A stretch of 64,000 nucleotides of DNA from Bradyrhizobium diazoefficiens (GCF_016616885.1 NZ_CP067102.1:7530501-7594500), one strand, 5' to 3'; numbered from the stretch's first letter, positions 8,603 through 18,155 are shown. The notes: generated by a model from the letters alone, not told the origin. Numbers and translations: made by a program.

Positions 8603-9331
8603 ATGAGCATGCAGGACACCGCCTCTTCGGGCGTCGCGCTGTGGCGCCTCGTTGCCGACGGCATCGAGCGCGGCATCGCCGACGGCCGTTTTGCCGCAGG
8701 CGACAAATTGCCGGGCGAGATGGAGATCGCCGAGACCTACCGGGTCAATCGCCACACCGTACGGCGTGCGCTGGCGGCGCTTGCCGAACGCGGTATCGTG
8801 CGCGCCGAGCGCGGCAGCGGAACCTATGTCGAGGCGCAGAAGCTCGCCTATCCGCTGCGCTCGCGCACGCGCTTCTCCGAGATCGTCGGCGCCGAGGGCC
8901 GCGAGCCGCATGGCCGGATGATCGCGGCGTCAGAAGATGTCGCGAGCCGCGAGCTCGCGCGGGAACTGGGATTGAAGACCGGCGCACCGCTGGTGCGGAT
9001 CGAGGCGATACGTCTCGCCGACCGCACTCCGATCTGCGTCTCCACCACCTGGCTGTCGGCGGAGCGGTTTCCGGGCGCAGGCACGGTGTTCGCCGCGACG
9101 CGCTCGATGACGAAGATGCTCGAGCATTACGGGATCCGCGATTATCGCCGCGGCGCGACCCGGATCACCGCCGGCATCGTCGATGCGACCGACGCCGCGC
9201 GGCTCGACCTGCCGCTGGGGCGGCCGATCCTGGTGGTCGATGCGACGGACCTCGATCTCGACGGCAAGCCGCTGGTGACCAAGCACTCGCGCTTCGCGGC
9301 GGAGCGGGTGGAGTTTTTGGTGGAACCGTAG
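8603..9331 (+). CDS. phnF: GntR/HutC-family transcriptional regulator PhnF
   Basis: This 242-residue protein has an N-terminal winged helix (GDKLPGEMEIAETYRVNRHTVRRALAALAERGIVRAERGSGTYV, about residues 33-75) and a C-terminal UTRA ligand-binding domain ending HSRFAAERVEFLVEP. Its position, divergent from phnG, and its GVALWRLVADGI opening are typical of PhnF. It is expected to repress the phn operon until a phosphonate or pathway intermediate is present. It converges with phnE2. Confidence 0.92.
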   Translation: MSMQDTASSGVALWRLVADGIERGIADGRFAAGDKLPGEMEIAETYRVNRHTVRRALAALAERGIVRAERGSGTYVEAQKLAYPLRSRTRFSEIVGAEGREPHGRMIAASEDVASRELARELGLKTGAPLVRIEAIRLADRTPICVSTTWLSAERFPGAGTVFAATRSMTKMLEHYGIRDYRRGATRITAGIVDATDAARLDLPLGRPILVVDATDLDLDGKPLVTKHSRFAAERVEFLVEP

Positions 9332-9336
9332 GGCCA

Positions 9337-9362
9337 CCTTCTCCCACAACAAGGGGAGAAGG
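9337..9362. terminator. Possible bidirectional terminator between phnF and phnE2
   Basis: Inverted repeat ccttctccc / gggagaagg with a short loop, between two convergent genes. A poly-T tail is lacking, so termination is inferred from hairpin and position. Similar ctctcccc/ggggagagg motifs recur in this genome type (one at about 1478-1492), so it may also be a dispersed repeat. Confidence 0.4.
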
Positions 9363-9383
9363 GAAGAGAGTTCGCACCTTTGA

Positions 9384-10232
9384 TCAGGCCACAGCGCGCC
9401 TGCCGATGATCGCAAACCGCAGCTTGCCCGAGATGAAGTCGATCGCGGCGACCGCGACCAGAATCATCAGGATCAGGAACGACACCTTCTGCCATTCCAG
9501 CACGCGGATCTGCTCGGCGAGCTGAAGACCGATGCCGCCGGCGCCGACGATGCCGATGATGGTAGCCGAGCGCGTGTTGGATTCGATGAAATAGAGCACC
9601 TGGCCCGCGATCACGGGCAGCACCTGCGGCATCAGGCCGAACCGGATCTCGTGCAGCGCGCTGCCGCCGGAGGCGCGGATGCCCTCGACCTGCTTCTGGT
9701 CGGCGCCTTCGATCGCCTCCGAGAACAGCTTGCCGAACGCGCCGAAATCCGACACCGCGATCGCGAGCACGCCAGCGAACGGGCCGAGCCCGACCACATT
9801 GATCCACACCAGCGCCCAGATCAGCGTATCGACGCCGCGGATCGAATCGAGGAAACGGCGCACGGGGAAGCGGAGAATGTTCGGCACGACATTGCGCGCC
9901 GCAAGCAGGCTCACCGGCAGCGCGAAGATGGCGGCCAGGGTGGTGCCCAGCAACGCAATCGAGAGGGTCTCGCCCAGCGCCTTCAGATAGATCGGCAGCG
10001 ACGTGCCGGGATCGGGCGGGATCATCATCATGCTGATCCAGCCAAGCTGGCTGAGGCCAGCGGCGAAGCGCGACGGCGAGAAGTCGAGATCGACCAGGCC
10101 GTACATGAAGATGCCAAGCGCCGCAACGATCATCGCCGGCGTCGCAAGCCGCGCCGAGGCCGGCCGCTCGAACACATCGGGATAACGTGCGCGAATCTCG
10201 GCGGTATCGACCTTCTGCGGCCCAATCGTCAC
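9384..10232 (-). CDS. phnE: Phosphonate ABC transporter permease (second PhnE)
   Basis: Integral membrane subunit of the phosphonate importer. GTG at 10232 overlaps the stop of the upstream phnE (gtga), a coupled start; the product is 282 residues. Several hydrophobic helices and the permease EAA-type loop (EAIEGADQKQVEGIRASGGSALHEIRFGLMPQVLP) are visible, followed by SATIIGIVGAGGIGLQL. It is the last gene of phnC-D-E1-E2 and probably pairs with the other PhnE. Confidence 0.92.
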   Translation of the reverse strand: MTIGPQKVDTAEIRARYPDVFERPASARLATPAMIVAALGIFMYGLVDLDFSPSRFAAGLSQLGWISMMMIPPDPGTSLPIYLKALGETLSIALLGTTLAAIFALPVSLLAARNVVPNILRFPVRRFLDSIRGVDTLIWALVWINVVGLGPFAGVLAIAVSDFGAFGKLFSEAIEGADQKQVEGIRASGGSALHEIRFGLMPQVLPVIAGQVLYFIESNTRSATIIGIVGAGGIGLQLAEQIRVLEWQKVSFLILMILVAVAAIDFISGKLRFAIIGRRAVA

Positions 10233-11113
10233 GTCCGCGCCTCCTTGCCGAACAAGCGGCCACGCAGCCATCCGGTCGAGATGTCGATGATGAAGACGGT
10301 GACGATGATCATGAGCAGGATGGCGCTGACGTCGGAGTAATAGAATTTGCGGATGGCAACGACGAGCTCCTGGCCGATACCGCCGGCACCCACGAAGCCC
10401 ATGACAGAAGCTTCGCGGACATTGATCTCGAAGCGCAGCAGTGCGTAGCTGGCATAGCCCGCGGTCACTTGCGGCACGATGGCAAAGCGCATGCAGGACA
10501 GCCAGCTCGCGCCGGTCGAGCGGATGCCTTCGACCGGCTTCATGTCGGCATTCTCGACGATCTCCGAGAACAGCTTGCCGAGCGCGCCCGTCGAGTGGAT
10601 CGCAATCGCCAGCACGCCCGCCATCGGCCCGAGGCCGAAGGCGATGACGAAGATCAGTGCGAAGACGATGCCTGGGACGGTACGCGCGAATTCAAGCAGG
10701 CGGAGCACCACGAAGCGCAGCCATGGCGACGGCGATGTATTCTCGGCGGCAAAGAAATTCAGGCAAAAAGCAAAGGCGGCGCCAGTCAGCGTCCCCACAT
10801 AGCTGATCAGCAGGGTCTCACCCAGCATCTTCAGCCATTTGCGCCAGCCCCAGAGCCACTCGCCAACATCGGTCCAGACGCGCTGGCCGCCGTCGAGCGT
10901 GAGGATGCGGTCGAAATAGCTGACGAAGTTGCCGAAATGGGTGAAGAGCGTGCGTAGGTTCACCTCCGCGCCGACCGCGGCGAGAAGCAGCGCCGCGGCG
11001 AACACCGCGGCTCCGAACAGCAGACGCCAACGCCTGCGCGCAACCGCTTGGCTGTAAGCGGCATTGAGCGTCGCCAGTTGCTGCTCGGGAAGGATCGAAA
11101 CCGCGATGGTCAT
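10229..11113 (-). CDS. phnE: Phosphonate ABC transporter permease (first PhnE)
   Basis: A 294-residue membrane permease of the phosphonate importer. A first hydrophobic helix is at about residues 30-47. The conserved loop [33 protein letters not shown] and [17 protein letters not shown] match the PhnE family. It follows phnD by 73 bp, a gap that holds a strong hairpin, and overlaps the next phnE by four bases. Confidence 0.93.
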   Translation of the reverse strand: MTIAVSILPEQQLATLNAAYSQAVARRRWRLLFGAAVFAAALLLAAVGAEVNLRTLFTHFGNFVSYFDRILTLDGGQRVWTDVGEWLWGWRKWLKMLGETLLISYVGTLTGAAFAFCLNFFAAENTSPSPWLRFVVLRLLEFARTVPGIVFALIFVIAFGLGPMAGVLAIAIHSTGALGKLFSEIVENADMKPVEGIRSTGASWLSCMRFAIVPQVTAGYASYALLRFEINVREASVMGFVGAGGIGQELVVAIRKFYYSDVSAILLMIIVTVFIIDISTGWLRGRLFGKEART

Positions 11114-11142
11114 TGGTCAAAGAGGACCCGTCAAAAGAGAAA

Positions 11143-11166
11143 GAGCCGGGTCCATCGACCCGGCTC
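11143..11166 (-). terminator. Intercistronic hairpin between phnD and phnE1 (attenuator or mRNA-stability element)
   Basis: Perfect 10-base arms gagccgggtc (11143-11152) and gacccggctc (11157-11166) with a 4-base loop. In the direction of transcription the stem is followed by a T-rich stretch (tttctctttt). It lies after the phnD stop and before phnE1. Such hairpins after binding-protein genes commonly give more binding protein than permease; that role is inferred here. Confidence 0.6.
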
Positions 11167-11186
11167 CAGTGCGTCGTCCCAAAAAC

Positions 11187-12122
11187 TCAGGACGCCTTCT
11201 TCTTACGCAGTGCATCGACGAACTTGATCAGCTCGATCGTGCCATCCCAGTCCTTGGTGGTGGCGGGATGAAAACCCTTCTTCTGGCCGTCCTGGAGGCG
11301 GTCGAAGGCAGCCTTGTCCTTGGCCGGCGCGTCGAAGAACGCCTTGGCGATCGCCGCCTTGGCCTCTTCCGGCAGGTCGGAGTTGTAGGCGTAGGGGCCG
11401 TTGATGATCGGCGCCGACTTGTGGATGATGCGGAAATCGTCCTTCTTCATCGGCGAACCGTCGGCATTCTTCAGCATGCCCTTGGTCAGCATCTGCGCCA
11501 GCGTCGAATCATCATCGCTGGTCCACTGGTTGGCGGCGACATCCACCGTGCCCTGCGCCAGTGCCAGGATCGCGTTCTCATGACTGCCGGTGAAGACGAC
11601 CTTGCTGAAATAGGTGTCGGCATCCGGGATGCCCATCTTGTCGAGTTCGAAGCGCGGCACGTTGTTGCCCGAGGTCGAGTTCGGGTCGACGAGGCCGAGG
11701 TTCTTGCCCTTGAGATCGTCGACCTTCTTGTACGGGCTGTTCGCCTTGACGAAGAACACCGAATAGTAGCCGGTCGAGCCGTCGGCGTTGATGTCGTTGG
11801 CGAAGGCGTCGGTCTTGACACCGGTCAGGCGGGCGCGGGCGAACGAGGCCGAGCCGTAGCTCGCAATGTGAATGTTGCCGGCGCGCTGGCCTTCGATGAC
11901 CGCGGCGTAGTCGTTGGCGATGCGCAGCGTGACCTTCACGCCCAACTCCTTGGAGAGATAGCTCATGAACGGCGCCCAGCGCTCGGTAACGCCCGAGGCG
12001 TTTTCCGCCGGAATGACCGCGAAGGTCAGTTCGGGATATTTGGCTTTCCAGTCCTCGGCCGAGGCCGAAGTCGTGAACGCGAGCGCGGCGGCGCCGGCAA
12101 GAACCAGTCTGCGAGTGATCAT
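11187..12122 (-). CDS. phnD: Phosphonate ABC transporter substrate-binding protein
   Basis: Periplasmic binding protein of the phosphonate importer. The start at 12122 gives 311 residues with a clear signal peptide ([21 protein letters not shown], cleavage before EDW). Family blocks include [32 protein letters not shown], and [18 protein letters not shown], the last forming part of the phosphonate pocket. It lies between phnC (66 bp upstream) and phnE1. Confidence 0.94.
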   Translation of the reverse strand: MITRRLVLAGAAALAFTTSASAEDWKAKYPELTFAVIPAENASGVTERWAPFMSYLSKELGVKVTLRIANDYAAVIEGQRAGNIHIASYGSASFARARLTGVKTDAFANDINADGSTGYYSVFFVKANSPYKKVDDLKGKNLGLVDPNSTSGNNVPRFELDKMGIPDADTYFSKVVFTGSHENAILALAQGTVDVAANQWTSDDDSTLAQMLTKGMLKNADGSPMKKDDFRIIHKSAPIINGPYAYNSDLPEEAKAAIAKAFFDAPAKDKAAFDRLQDGQKKGFHPATTKDWDGTIELIKFVDALRKKKAS

Positions 12123-12188
12123 GATACCCTCTTCATCGGTTGGGGTCGGTTGACGCAAAATAGGACATTCAACAGGTGCGACGCGGGC

Positions 12189-12998
12189 TCAGGCGGCGGC
12201 CGCCGTTCCGAGCGCCGGGACGCCCTCGGGCATCGGAGCAGGAGTGCCGCCCATGACGTCGGCGGCTTCGAGATCGTAGAGCTCACGCGCGACAAGGTCG
12301 GTCAGCGCGGACGGCGCGCCGTCGAACACCACGCGGCCCTGCGCCATGCCGATCAAGCGATCACAATAGCTGCGCGCGAGATCGAGCGAATGCAGATTGC
12401 AGATCACGGTGATGCCGAAGTGCTTGTTGATGCGCAGCAGCGCATCCATAACGATCTTGGTGTTGCGCGGATCGAGCGAAGCGATCGGCTCGTCGGCAAG
12501 AATGATGTCGGGCTGCTGCACCAGGGCGCGGGCAATCGCCACGCGCTGCTGCTGGCCGCCGGAGAGCTGGTCGGCGCGCTGGGCGGCGAGCGAAGCGATG
12601 TCGAACTGCTCGAGCGCCGACATGGCCAATGCCTTGTCCTGCTCGGGCCAGATCTGCGACAACGAGCGCCAGGCCGGCATCGTGGCAAGGCGTCCCATCA
12701 GGACATTGGTCAGCACGTCGAGCCGGCCGACCAGGTTGAACTGCTGGAAGATCATCGCAGATCGCGCCCGCCACTGCCGCAGCTCCTTGCCGCGCAGCGC
12801 GGTGACGTCGAGGCCGTCGAACAGGATACGGCCCTGGGTCGGCGTCACCAGACGGTTGATGGTCCGCAACAGCGTCGACTTGCCGGCGCCGGAGCGCCCG
12901 ATCACACCGACGAAGCCGCCGGGGGAGATTTGAAACGAAGCGTCGTCCACCGCGGCTTTTGCGCCGAAGCGGCACGTCAGACCTTCCACCACCAGCAT
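12189..12998 (-). CDS. phnC: Phosphonate ABC transporter ATP-binding protein
   Basis: ATPase of the phosphonate importer, 269 residues. Walker A is GRSGAGKST (about residues 36-44), the signature is LSGGQQQR, and Walker [14 protein letters not shown]. The phrase [22 protein letters not shown] is typical of PhnC. It is the first gene of the leftward transport operon, 44 bp downstream of a Pho box. Confidence 0.95.
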   Translation of the reverse strand: MLVVEGLTCRFGAKAAVDDASFQISPGGFVGVIGRSGAGKSTLLRTINRLVTPTQGRILFDGLDVTALRGKELRQWRARSAMIFQQFNLVGRLDVLTNVLMGRLATMPAWRSLSQIWPEQDKALAMSALEQFDIASLAAQRADQLSGGQQQRVAIARALVQQPDIILADEPIASLDPRNTKIVMDALLRINKHFGITVICNLHSLDLARSYCDRLIGMAQGRVVFDGAPSALTDLVARELYDLEAADVMGGTPAPMPEGVPALGTAAAA

Positions 12999-13041
12999 GC
13001 AGGGCTCCAGAGTAGCTGGGACCCACCGCTAACGCTGGCGC

Positions 13042-13059
13042 TTGACACTTGTGTGACAC
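13042..13059 (-). promoter_or_regulatory. Putative Pho box upstream of phnC
   Basis: On the minus strand the sequence reads GTGTCAC-ACAA-GTGTCAA, two TGTCA-core repeats with an 11-base period, the PhoB geometry. It points to phnC and ends 44 bases before its start codon. Confidence 0.55.
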
Positions 13060-13096
13060 GTGGACCGCGGTGCGGCGATCCTACGCACTTCGTCCC

Positions 13097-13125
13097 CTGT
13101 CATCGCGTCGTCATGACATTGTCAT
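13097..13125 (+). promoter_or_regulatory. Putative triple Pho box upstream of the acyltransferase-phnM2 operon
   Basis: Three direct repeats with exact 11-base spacing: CTGTCAT (13097-13103), TCGTCAT (13108-13114) and TTGTCAT (13119-13125). The first is a perfect consensus half. The array ends 48 bases before the acyltransferase start, so it fits a PhoB-activated promoter facing right. With the phnC box it makes a divergent PhoB control region. Confidence 0.75.
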
Positions 13126-13172
13126 CAAGCCGCTCGATGACGGGCGGCCGCCCTCGAATTCTTGGATGCAGC

Positions 13173-13829
13173 ATGGCCAAGGTGCTTTCGGTCCAACCGA
13201 CCATCGATCCCATGGCGAAGCTGCACGAGACCAGGCTCGGCGCCTATACCGAGGTCGGCGCGCGCACCATCCTGCACGAAGTGACGATGGGCGATTACTC
13301 CTACGTCGTCAACGACGCACAGATCACCTACACCACCATCGGAAGGTTCTGCTCGATCGCGGCGATGACGCGAATCAATCCGGGCAATCATCCGATGCAT
13401 CGCGCTACGCAGGCGCACTTCACCTACCGCTCCAGCGCCTACTTTCCGGGCGAGAGCGACGACACCGATTTCTTCGACTGGCGGCGCCAGCATCACGTCC
13501 ATATCGGCCATGACGTCTGGATCGGCCATGGCGCCATCGTGCTGCCGGGCCGCAACATCGGCACCGGCGCGGTGATCGCGGCCGGCGCCATCGTCACCAA
13601 GGACGTGCCGGCCTATACCATCGTCGCCGGCAATCCGGCGCGCATCGTGCGGCGCCGGTTCTCGGAAGAGGCTGCCGGACGGCTTGCCAGGCTGGCATGG
13701 TGGGACTGGGATCACGACAAATTGCGTGAAGCGCTGCCAAATTTCCGCAAGCTCTCGATTGAAGATTTCCTGACGGCATACGAAGCAGGGGCAGGTTCCT
13801 CTGCCAGCAAACGAAGCGCGGTCGCGTGA
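13173..13829 (+). CDS. Left-handed beta-helix acyltransferase of phosphonate clusters
   Basis: A 218-residue hexapeptide-repeat protein of the family found in phn operons (annotated elsewhere as phosphonate metabolism xenobiotic-acetyltransferase type). The repeats run through [39 protein letters not shown] and [67 protein letters not shown] near the C-terminus is diagnostic. It probably transfers an acetyl group, but the substrate is not known. It lacks similarity to the GNAT-type PhnO. The ATG at 13173 is chosen because the family begins here; longer in-frame readings run back through the Pho box. Confidence 0.88.
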   Translation: MAKVLSVQPTIDPMAKLHETRLGAYTEVGARTILHEVTMGDYSYVVNDAQITYTTIGRFCSIAAMTRINPGNHPMHRATQAHFTYRSSAYFPGESDDTDFFDWRRQHHVHIGHDVWIGHGAIVLPGRNIGTGAVIAAGAIVTKDVPAYTIVAGNPARIVRRRFSEEAAGRLARLAWWDWDHDKLREALPNFRKLSIEDFLTAYEAGAGSSASKRSAVA

Positions 13830-15019
13830 CAGACATTTTCATCGAGGGTGGCCGGACCCTGATCGGCTCCGAGCTCGCCGAAACCTCCCTTGCAGTATCG
13901 GGCACCGACATCGCGCAGATCGATGCATCGCGCGGCCGCGCGCGGCTGGCGATCGATGCGCGCAACCTGCTGGTGCTGCCGGGCATCGTCGATCTGCACG
14001 GCGACGCCTTCGAACGGCAGATGATGCCGCGCGCCGGCGTCGATTTCCCGATCGACGTCGCGCTGGCCGACACCGATCGCCAGGTCATCAGCAACGGCAT
14101 CACCACGGTGTTCCACGCCACGACCTGGTCGTGGGAGCCGGGCCTGCGCAGCGGCGACAATGCAAGGCGTCTGCTCGAGGCGATCGAGCGGCAGCGTCCG
14201 CATTTCGCCGCCGACACCCGCTTTCACCTGCGGCACGAGACCTACAATCTCGACGCCGAGGCCGAGATCGGCCAATGGCTCGCCGAGGGGCGCGTCGACC
14301 TGTTCGCCTTCAACGACCACATGGACGGGGTCGTTGCCGACATCTCCAATCCGCGCAAGCGCAACCGCATGGTGGAGCGCACGGGGCTGTCGAGCGAAGA
14401 GTTCGACAAGCTCGTCGCGCATATTGTCTCGCGCGCAGCCGATGTTCCGCCTTCGATCGCCCGGCTCGCTACTGCCGCCCGCACCGCCGAGGTGCGGATG
14501 CTCTCGCACGACGATGCGACCCCGGCGATGCGCCAGGGCTTTCGTGCCATGGGCGTGACGCTCGCCGAATTTCCGATCAACGAGGAGACGGCGCGCGAAG
14601 CCGCAGATCATGGCGACGCCATCGTCTACGGCGCACCGAATGTCGTGCGCGGCGGAAGCCACACCGGCTGGACCAAGGCCTCGGACATGATCGCGAAGGG
14701 GCTCTGCTCGGTGCTGGCCTCCGACTATTACTATCCGGCGCCGCTGCTCGCCGCGTTCCGCCTTGCCGCCGACGGCGTGCTGCCGCTGACGGAGGCCTGG
14801 AAGCTGATCTCGTCGGCACCGGCGCAAGCAACCGGCCTCACCGATCGCGGCACGCTCGCCGCAGGCCATCGCGCCGACATCCTGCTGGTCGACGACAGCA
14901 CGCCGCAGCGGCCGCGGCTGGTCACGGTGATATCAGCCGGCAAGCTCGTGCATCTCACCGACGCGACGCGGCTGCTTGGCACAGCAGTGTCGCCGCGCGA
15001 GACTGTCGTCGCGGCATAA
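13826..15019 (+). CDS. phnM: Second PhnM-type amidohydrolase
   Basis: A 397-residue amidohydrolase of the PhnM family, about the same length as the copy at 2727-3878 but clearly diverged. GTG at 13826 overlaps the acyltransferase stop (gtga). Motifs are [17 protein letters not shown] near residue 52, [20 protein letters not shown] near 232, and [19 protein letters not shown]. The first metal motif is HGD, not the HTDH of the core copy. It may act on a side-chain-modified or different triphosphate; this is inference from its separate operon. Confidence 0.88.
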   Translation: MTDIFIEGGRTLIGSELAETSLAVSGTDIAQIDASRGRARLAIDARNLLVLPGIVDLHGDAFERQMMPRAGVDFPIDVALADTDRQVISNGITTVFHATTWSWEPGLRSGDNARRLLEAIERQRPHFAADTRFHLRHETYNLDAEAEIGQWLAEGRVDLFAFNDHMDGVVADISNPRKRNRMVERTGLSSEEFDKLVAHIVSRAADVPPSIARLATAARTAEVRMLSHDDATPAMRQGFRAMGVTLAEFPINEETAREAADHGDAIVYGAPNVVRGGSHTGWTKASDMIAKGLCSVLASDYYYPAPLLAAFRLAADGVLPLTEAWKLISSAPAQATGLTDRGTLAAGHRADILLVDDSTPQRPRLVTVISAGKLVHLTDATRLLGTAVSPRETVVAA

Positions 15020-15037
15020 ATTGGTTATGCTCGGGCA

Positions 15038-15736
15038 ATGACAGGTTTACCCCGCTACGCGATCTATTTTGCCGCCGGCGCCGACCATGCGCTGACCCGC
15101 TTCGGCGCCGAGCTGCTCGGCTATGATGCCTATACGGGCGACGAGGTTTCGTTTCCGCAAGCCGCCCTGGATGTCGCGCCGGACTGGCACGACATCACCA
15201 CCGATCCCCGCAGATACGGATTTCACGGCACGCTGAAGGCGCCGATGGCGCTGGCGCCCGGCAGGACCGAGGCCGAGCTCAAGGCTGCCTGTGCGGCATT
15301 CGCCGAAAAGGCGCGGCCGATGCCGGTGATCCGGCCGGTGGTCGATACCATCAGCGGCTTCATCGCCGTCATTCCGGCAGAGCCGGTCGACGCGCTCCAG
15401 CAATTGGCAGCCGACTGCGTCCGCGATTTCGATTCCTTTCGTCCGCCCCTGACGGCGGAAGAGCGCGCGCGGCGAAAACCCGAAAAGCTCGGCGAGCGGC
15501 AGCGCGACTATCTCGACCGTTGGGGCTATCCTTACGTGATGGAAGAATTCCGCTTCCACATGACGCTGACGGGGCGGCTCGATGCGGAGCGGCGCGGGCC
15601 GATTCTGGAGATGCTACGGGCGAGATTTGCGACGCTAAAGCTCGCTACACTCGCGATCGATCGCATCACGCTGTTCAGGCAGGATGATGCCGCCTCACGC
15701 TTCCGTATCATCGGCGAATGGGCTTTGACGCGGTAG
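15038..15736 (+). CDS. DUF1045 2H-phosphoesterase-like phosphonate metabolism protein
   Basis: A 232-residue protein of the family often seen at the end of rhizobial phn clusters. It has the paired H-x-T motifs of 2H phosphoesterases: GFHGTLKAP near residue 65 and RFHMTLTGRL near 175. No phnP is present in this window, so this protein may open the cyclic ribose 1,2-phosphate that PhnJ releases. That role is inference from the fold and context. It is 18 bp after phnM2 in the Pho-box operon. Confidence 0.85.
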   Translation: MTGLPRYAIYFAAGADHALTRFGAELLGYDAYTGDEVSFPQAALDVAPDWHDITTDPRRYGFHGTLKAPMALAPGRTEAELKAACAAFAEKARPMPVIRPVVDTISGFIAVIPAEPVDALQQLAADCVRDFDSFRPPLTAEERARRKPEKLGERQRDYLDRWGYPYVMEEFRFHMTLTGRLDAERRGPILEMLRARFATLKLATLAIDRITLFRQDDAASRFRIIGEWALTR

Positions 15737-15739
15737 ATT

Positions 15740-16453
15740 TCAGCGCCAGCTCGCAAGATTGAAGGCGAGCGCCACCGCGCCAACCAGAACGAGGCTGGCC
15801 GCCCAGACTGCATCCAGATTGAACCAGCTTCGCGAGACGAACCTCAATCCCAGATGGCGGTAGACCAGCCAGGCCAGACATCCGCCGGCGCCGACCATGG
15901 CGGTAACGTGCACCAAGGACACCAGTACCGCCATCCCGAGACTTGCCTTCATCAGCGCACCCGCCGCCTCATGGCCAGCATCGAGCTCGAAGGCCTGGCA
16001 GAGCCCGAGATAGATCGGTACGAGCATCAGGGCGGCGCCGTGAGCAATGGCAACGGCAAATGACCAGAGCGCCAATTGCGTTGGCGCAATTCGTGCCAGC
16101 GCGCGGGGATGGCGCCGCGCGATCAGCCGATAGACGCCGAAGCCGATGACGAGAAGGCTCGCGCCCAGCTGGATCAAACGCTGCCACTCGGCCAGCACGA
16201 GCAGGAACGCGAATGGCAGCAGCACGAGAAGTGTTGCCAGGAGATGCCCGGCCGACAGAGCCCACAACGCACGGAACAGCGCGCGTGGGCTCTTGTCCAT
16301 GAGCCCGGCCGAAACGGCAAGCGGCCATCCCATTCCCGGATTGCCCCCGTGGTAGAGACCACTCGCAACAAGAGCGAGCCAGAGCCAGCCAAGCGCCGGG
16401 CTCGCGTGCCCCCCGTCTAGACCGACGGGTAACAAAAGGAATCCGTCGAACAA
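15740..16453 (-). CDS. Histidine-containing polytopic membrane protein of unknown function
   Basis: About 237 residues with six to seven hydrophobic helices. A conserved-looking stretch, SGLYHGGNPGMGWPLAVSAGLM, and helices with HLLATL, IAHGAAL and LVHVTAM suggest intramembrane histidines, as in metal transporters, but I do not recognise the family. The start is uncertain: the frame opens at a TTG inside the upstream methanethiol-oxidase gene (37-bp overlap), and a start at or after 16432 is possible. Same-strand tight linkage suggests it works with that enzyme. Confidence 0.7.
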   Translation of the reverse strand: MFDGFLLLPVGLDGGHASPALGWLWLALVASGLYHGGNPGMGWPLAVSAGLMDKSPRALFRALWALSAGHLLATLLVLLPFAFLLVLAEWQRLIQLGASLLVIGFGVYRLIARRHPRALARIAPTQLALWSFAVAIAHGAALMLVPIYLGLCQAFELDAGHEAAGALMKASLGMAVLVSLVHVTAMVGAGGCLAWLVYRHLGLRFVSRSWFNLDAVWAASLVLVGAVALAFNLASWR

Positions 16454-17817
16454 TCGCCGCCCTCGAGCCTGATCTGGTGCGCGCGATATCCGTCGGGGAA
16501 GCTCACGAAATAGTCCTTGTCGAGCTCGATGCCGCCGTTGCGACCGACATTGGCCATGACCTCCACGCCCGGAACCCCATCGGGATAGAACTGGTCGTCC
16601 CAGGTGGAATAGAGCGAATTGGTCCAGTACACGCGCCTGCCATCGCGACTGATCTCGACCATCTGCGGACCTGCCGCAAATGCCTTCCCGTTCGGATGGG
16701 GGGTTCGACGCGCGATGCCACCGATGTGGACGGAGCCCGCAAGCTTCGGCTTTCGCGGATCACTCACATCGTACTGGCGCATTTCACCCGTGCCCCAGCA
16801 CGAGACATAGAGAAACCGGTCATCCATCGACAGGTCGATGTCGGTCACCAGCGGCGGCACGGCGCCAAATCCCTGCAGCAGCGGCGGGAGCTCCTCCTTT
16901 GGCGCGGGTTCGGGAGGGATCGTTGCCGTCTTCTCGGCATGGAATTTTCCGTCTTCGCGCCACCAGGTCCAGATCGATGCTTCGAGGTTGGTGGTGTCGA
17001 CCACGACGCCAACGAAGCCGTGCTCGCGAACCGGATCGTGCGCGGGCCGCACCTCCAGCGCCATCTGATGATTGGCGCCGAGGTCGATGGTTTGCACATT
17101 GCGCCGGGCGCGGAGATCCCAGAAGTGGAGACGATGGCCATATTTGTTCGACAGCAGATCCTCCGGGACGATCCCGTTCTCGAACTGCGGCGGCAACGCC
17201 CATTCGCTCGTCACCATGTAATCGCGCGGCAGATTCCACCAGAAGTCATAATGCAGCATCTGCGGACCGCGGTCGATCTCCCACCGTCCAAGAACCTCGA
17301 ACGTCTCGCAATCCATGATGAAGACGCCCGGAGGCCCGTTGGTGCCGTCCTTACCGCCGCCTCCCAGCGTGCTCACGTAAATGCCGTCCGGCCCGCAATG
17401 GATCGTGTGCGGCCGCGAGTAGCCAGTCTTCTTGAAGACTTCCTCGGGCTCGATGATCTTGTGGATCTTGGCCTTGGTCGGATCGGGCTTGGTATCGATG
17501 ACGTAGATCCGCGACGAGCGCAGCCCGGGGATGATGAGATAGCGCCGCTCGATGAAGGCGTGTCCGGCGAGCGGCGACAAGGCGGAGGAGCAGGCATTCC
17601 AGCCGAAGTGATGAAACTCGTCGCCCTTGTTGGGCATCGGCACGGTGTGGACGATTTGGCTATAGGTCGGCGATCCCGGCTTGACGTCGATGACTGCGAG
17701 GGCATCCGGCTTTGAAAAATCCGGACTGAGCAGCAACGTGTAGGCAAAGTTCTCCGCAGGTGCATCCATCGCAAGCTTGGGCGATGCGTGAAAGGTGGGA
17801 TCCGGCCTCATCGTCAT
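16417..17817 (-). CDS. Selenium-binding protein / methanethiol oxidase family
   Basis: A 466-residue beta-propeller protein of the SELENBP1/MtoX family. Bacterial MtoX oxidises methanethiol to formaldehyde, hydrogen sulfide and hydrogen peroxide and is a copper enzyme. Visible family blocks are PNKGDEFHHFGWNACSS near residue 80 (with the cysteine matched to the selenium-binding Cys), PHTIHCGPDGIYVSTLGG, LHYDFWWNLPRDYMVTSEWA, and DIDLSMDDRFLYVSCWGTGE. The start at 17817 follows gggaggcag. No signal peptide is visible, whereas some bacterial members are exported. The downstream membrane protein overlaps its end. Confidence 0.9.
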   Translation of the reverse strand: MTMRPDPTFHASPKLAMDAPAENFAYTLLLSPDFSKPDALAVIDVKPGSPTYSQIVHTVPMPNKGDEFHHFGWNACSSALSPLAGHAFIERRYLIIPGLRSSRIYVIDTKPDPTKAKIHKIIEPEEVFKKTGYSRPHTIHCGPDGIYVSTLGGGGKDGTNGPPGVFIMDCETFEVLGRWEIDRGPQMLHYDFWWNLPRDYMVTSEWALPPQFENGIVPEDLLSNKYGHRLHFWDLRARRNVQTIDLGANHQMALEVRPAHDPVREHGFVGVVVDTTNLEASIWTWWREDGKFHAEKTATIPPEPAPKEELPPLLQGFGAVPPLVTDIDLSMDDRFLYVSCWGTGEMRQYDVSDPRKPKLAGSVHIGGIARRTPHPNGKAFAAGPQMVEISRDGRRVYWTNSLYSTWDDQFYPDGVPGVEVMANVGRNGGIELDKDYFVSFPDGYRAHQIRLEGGDCSTDSFCYPSV

Positions 17818-18040
17818 GGCACTGCCTCCCTGTTTTTTCGGCTCGCGCCAACCTGGCTCGGGATAACGGCATAATGAACATCTGCGACGCGACGGCTTGA
17901 GATGCTCCGTGGCCTGGTTGGCGAGCGTACAATACGTCATCGCCGAGCCGCGGGAAACCGCCCGAACCGCGCCAATTCGACGCCTTCAGCCAAACGGACT
18001 TGGACGAGGCATGTCCAACACGCGCCTTTTACCGACGTCG

Positions 18041-18155
18041 TCCTGGCGAAAACCAGGACCCATTACCCCGGAGAGTGGTCGTGGCGCGAGCCGGTCCACG
18101 GGTGCAGTCTGGATTGCTTCGCCGCAAGAGCTCCTCGCAATGACGGCGGAGAGCC
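18041..18155. repeat. Intergenic repeat-like segment with small hairpin
   Basis: The 338-bp gap 17818-18155 has no gene. Its right part holds cctgg-cgaaaa-ccagg (18042-18057), then a phrase of the tggattgcttcgccgcaagagc / ctcgcaatgacgg type, which recurs between genes in Bradyrhizobium-like genomes as I remember them. The left part (17818-18040) shows nothing I can name beyond the leader of the upstream gene. Confidence 0.4.

Noticed and set aside
11064..13172. Plus-strand open frame running into the acyltransferase gene (over 700 codons upstream)
   Set aside because: It is antisense to phnC, phnD and phnE1 and crosses the Pho boxes; only the part from 13173 matches a family.
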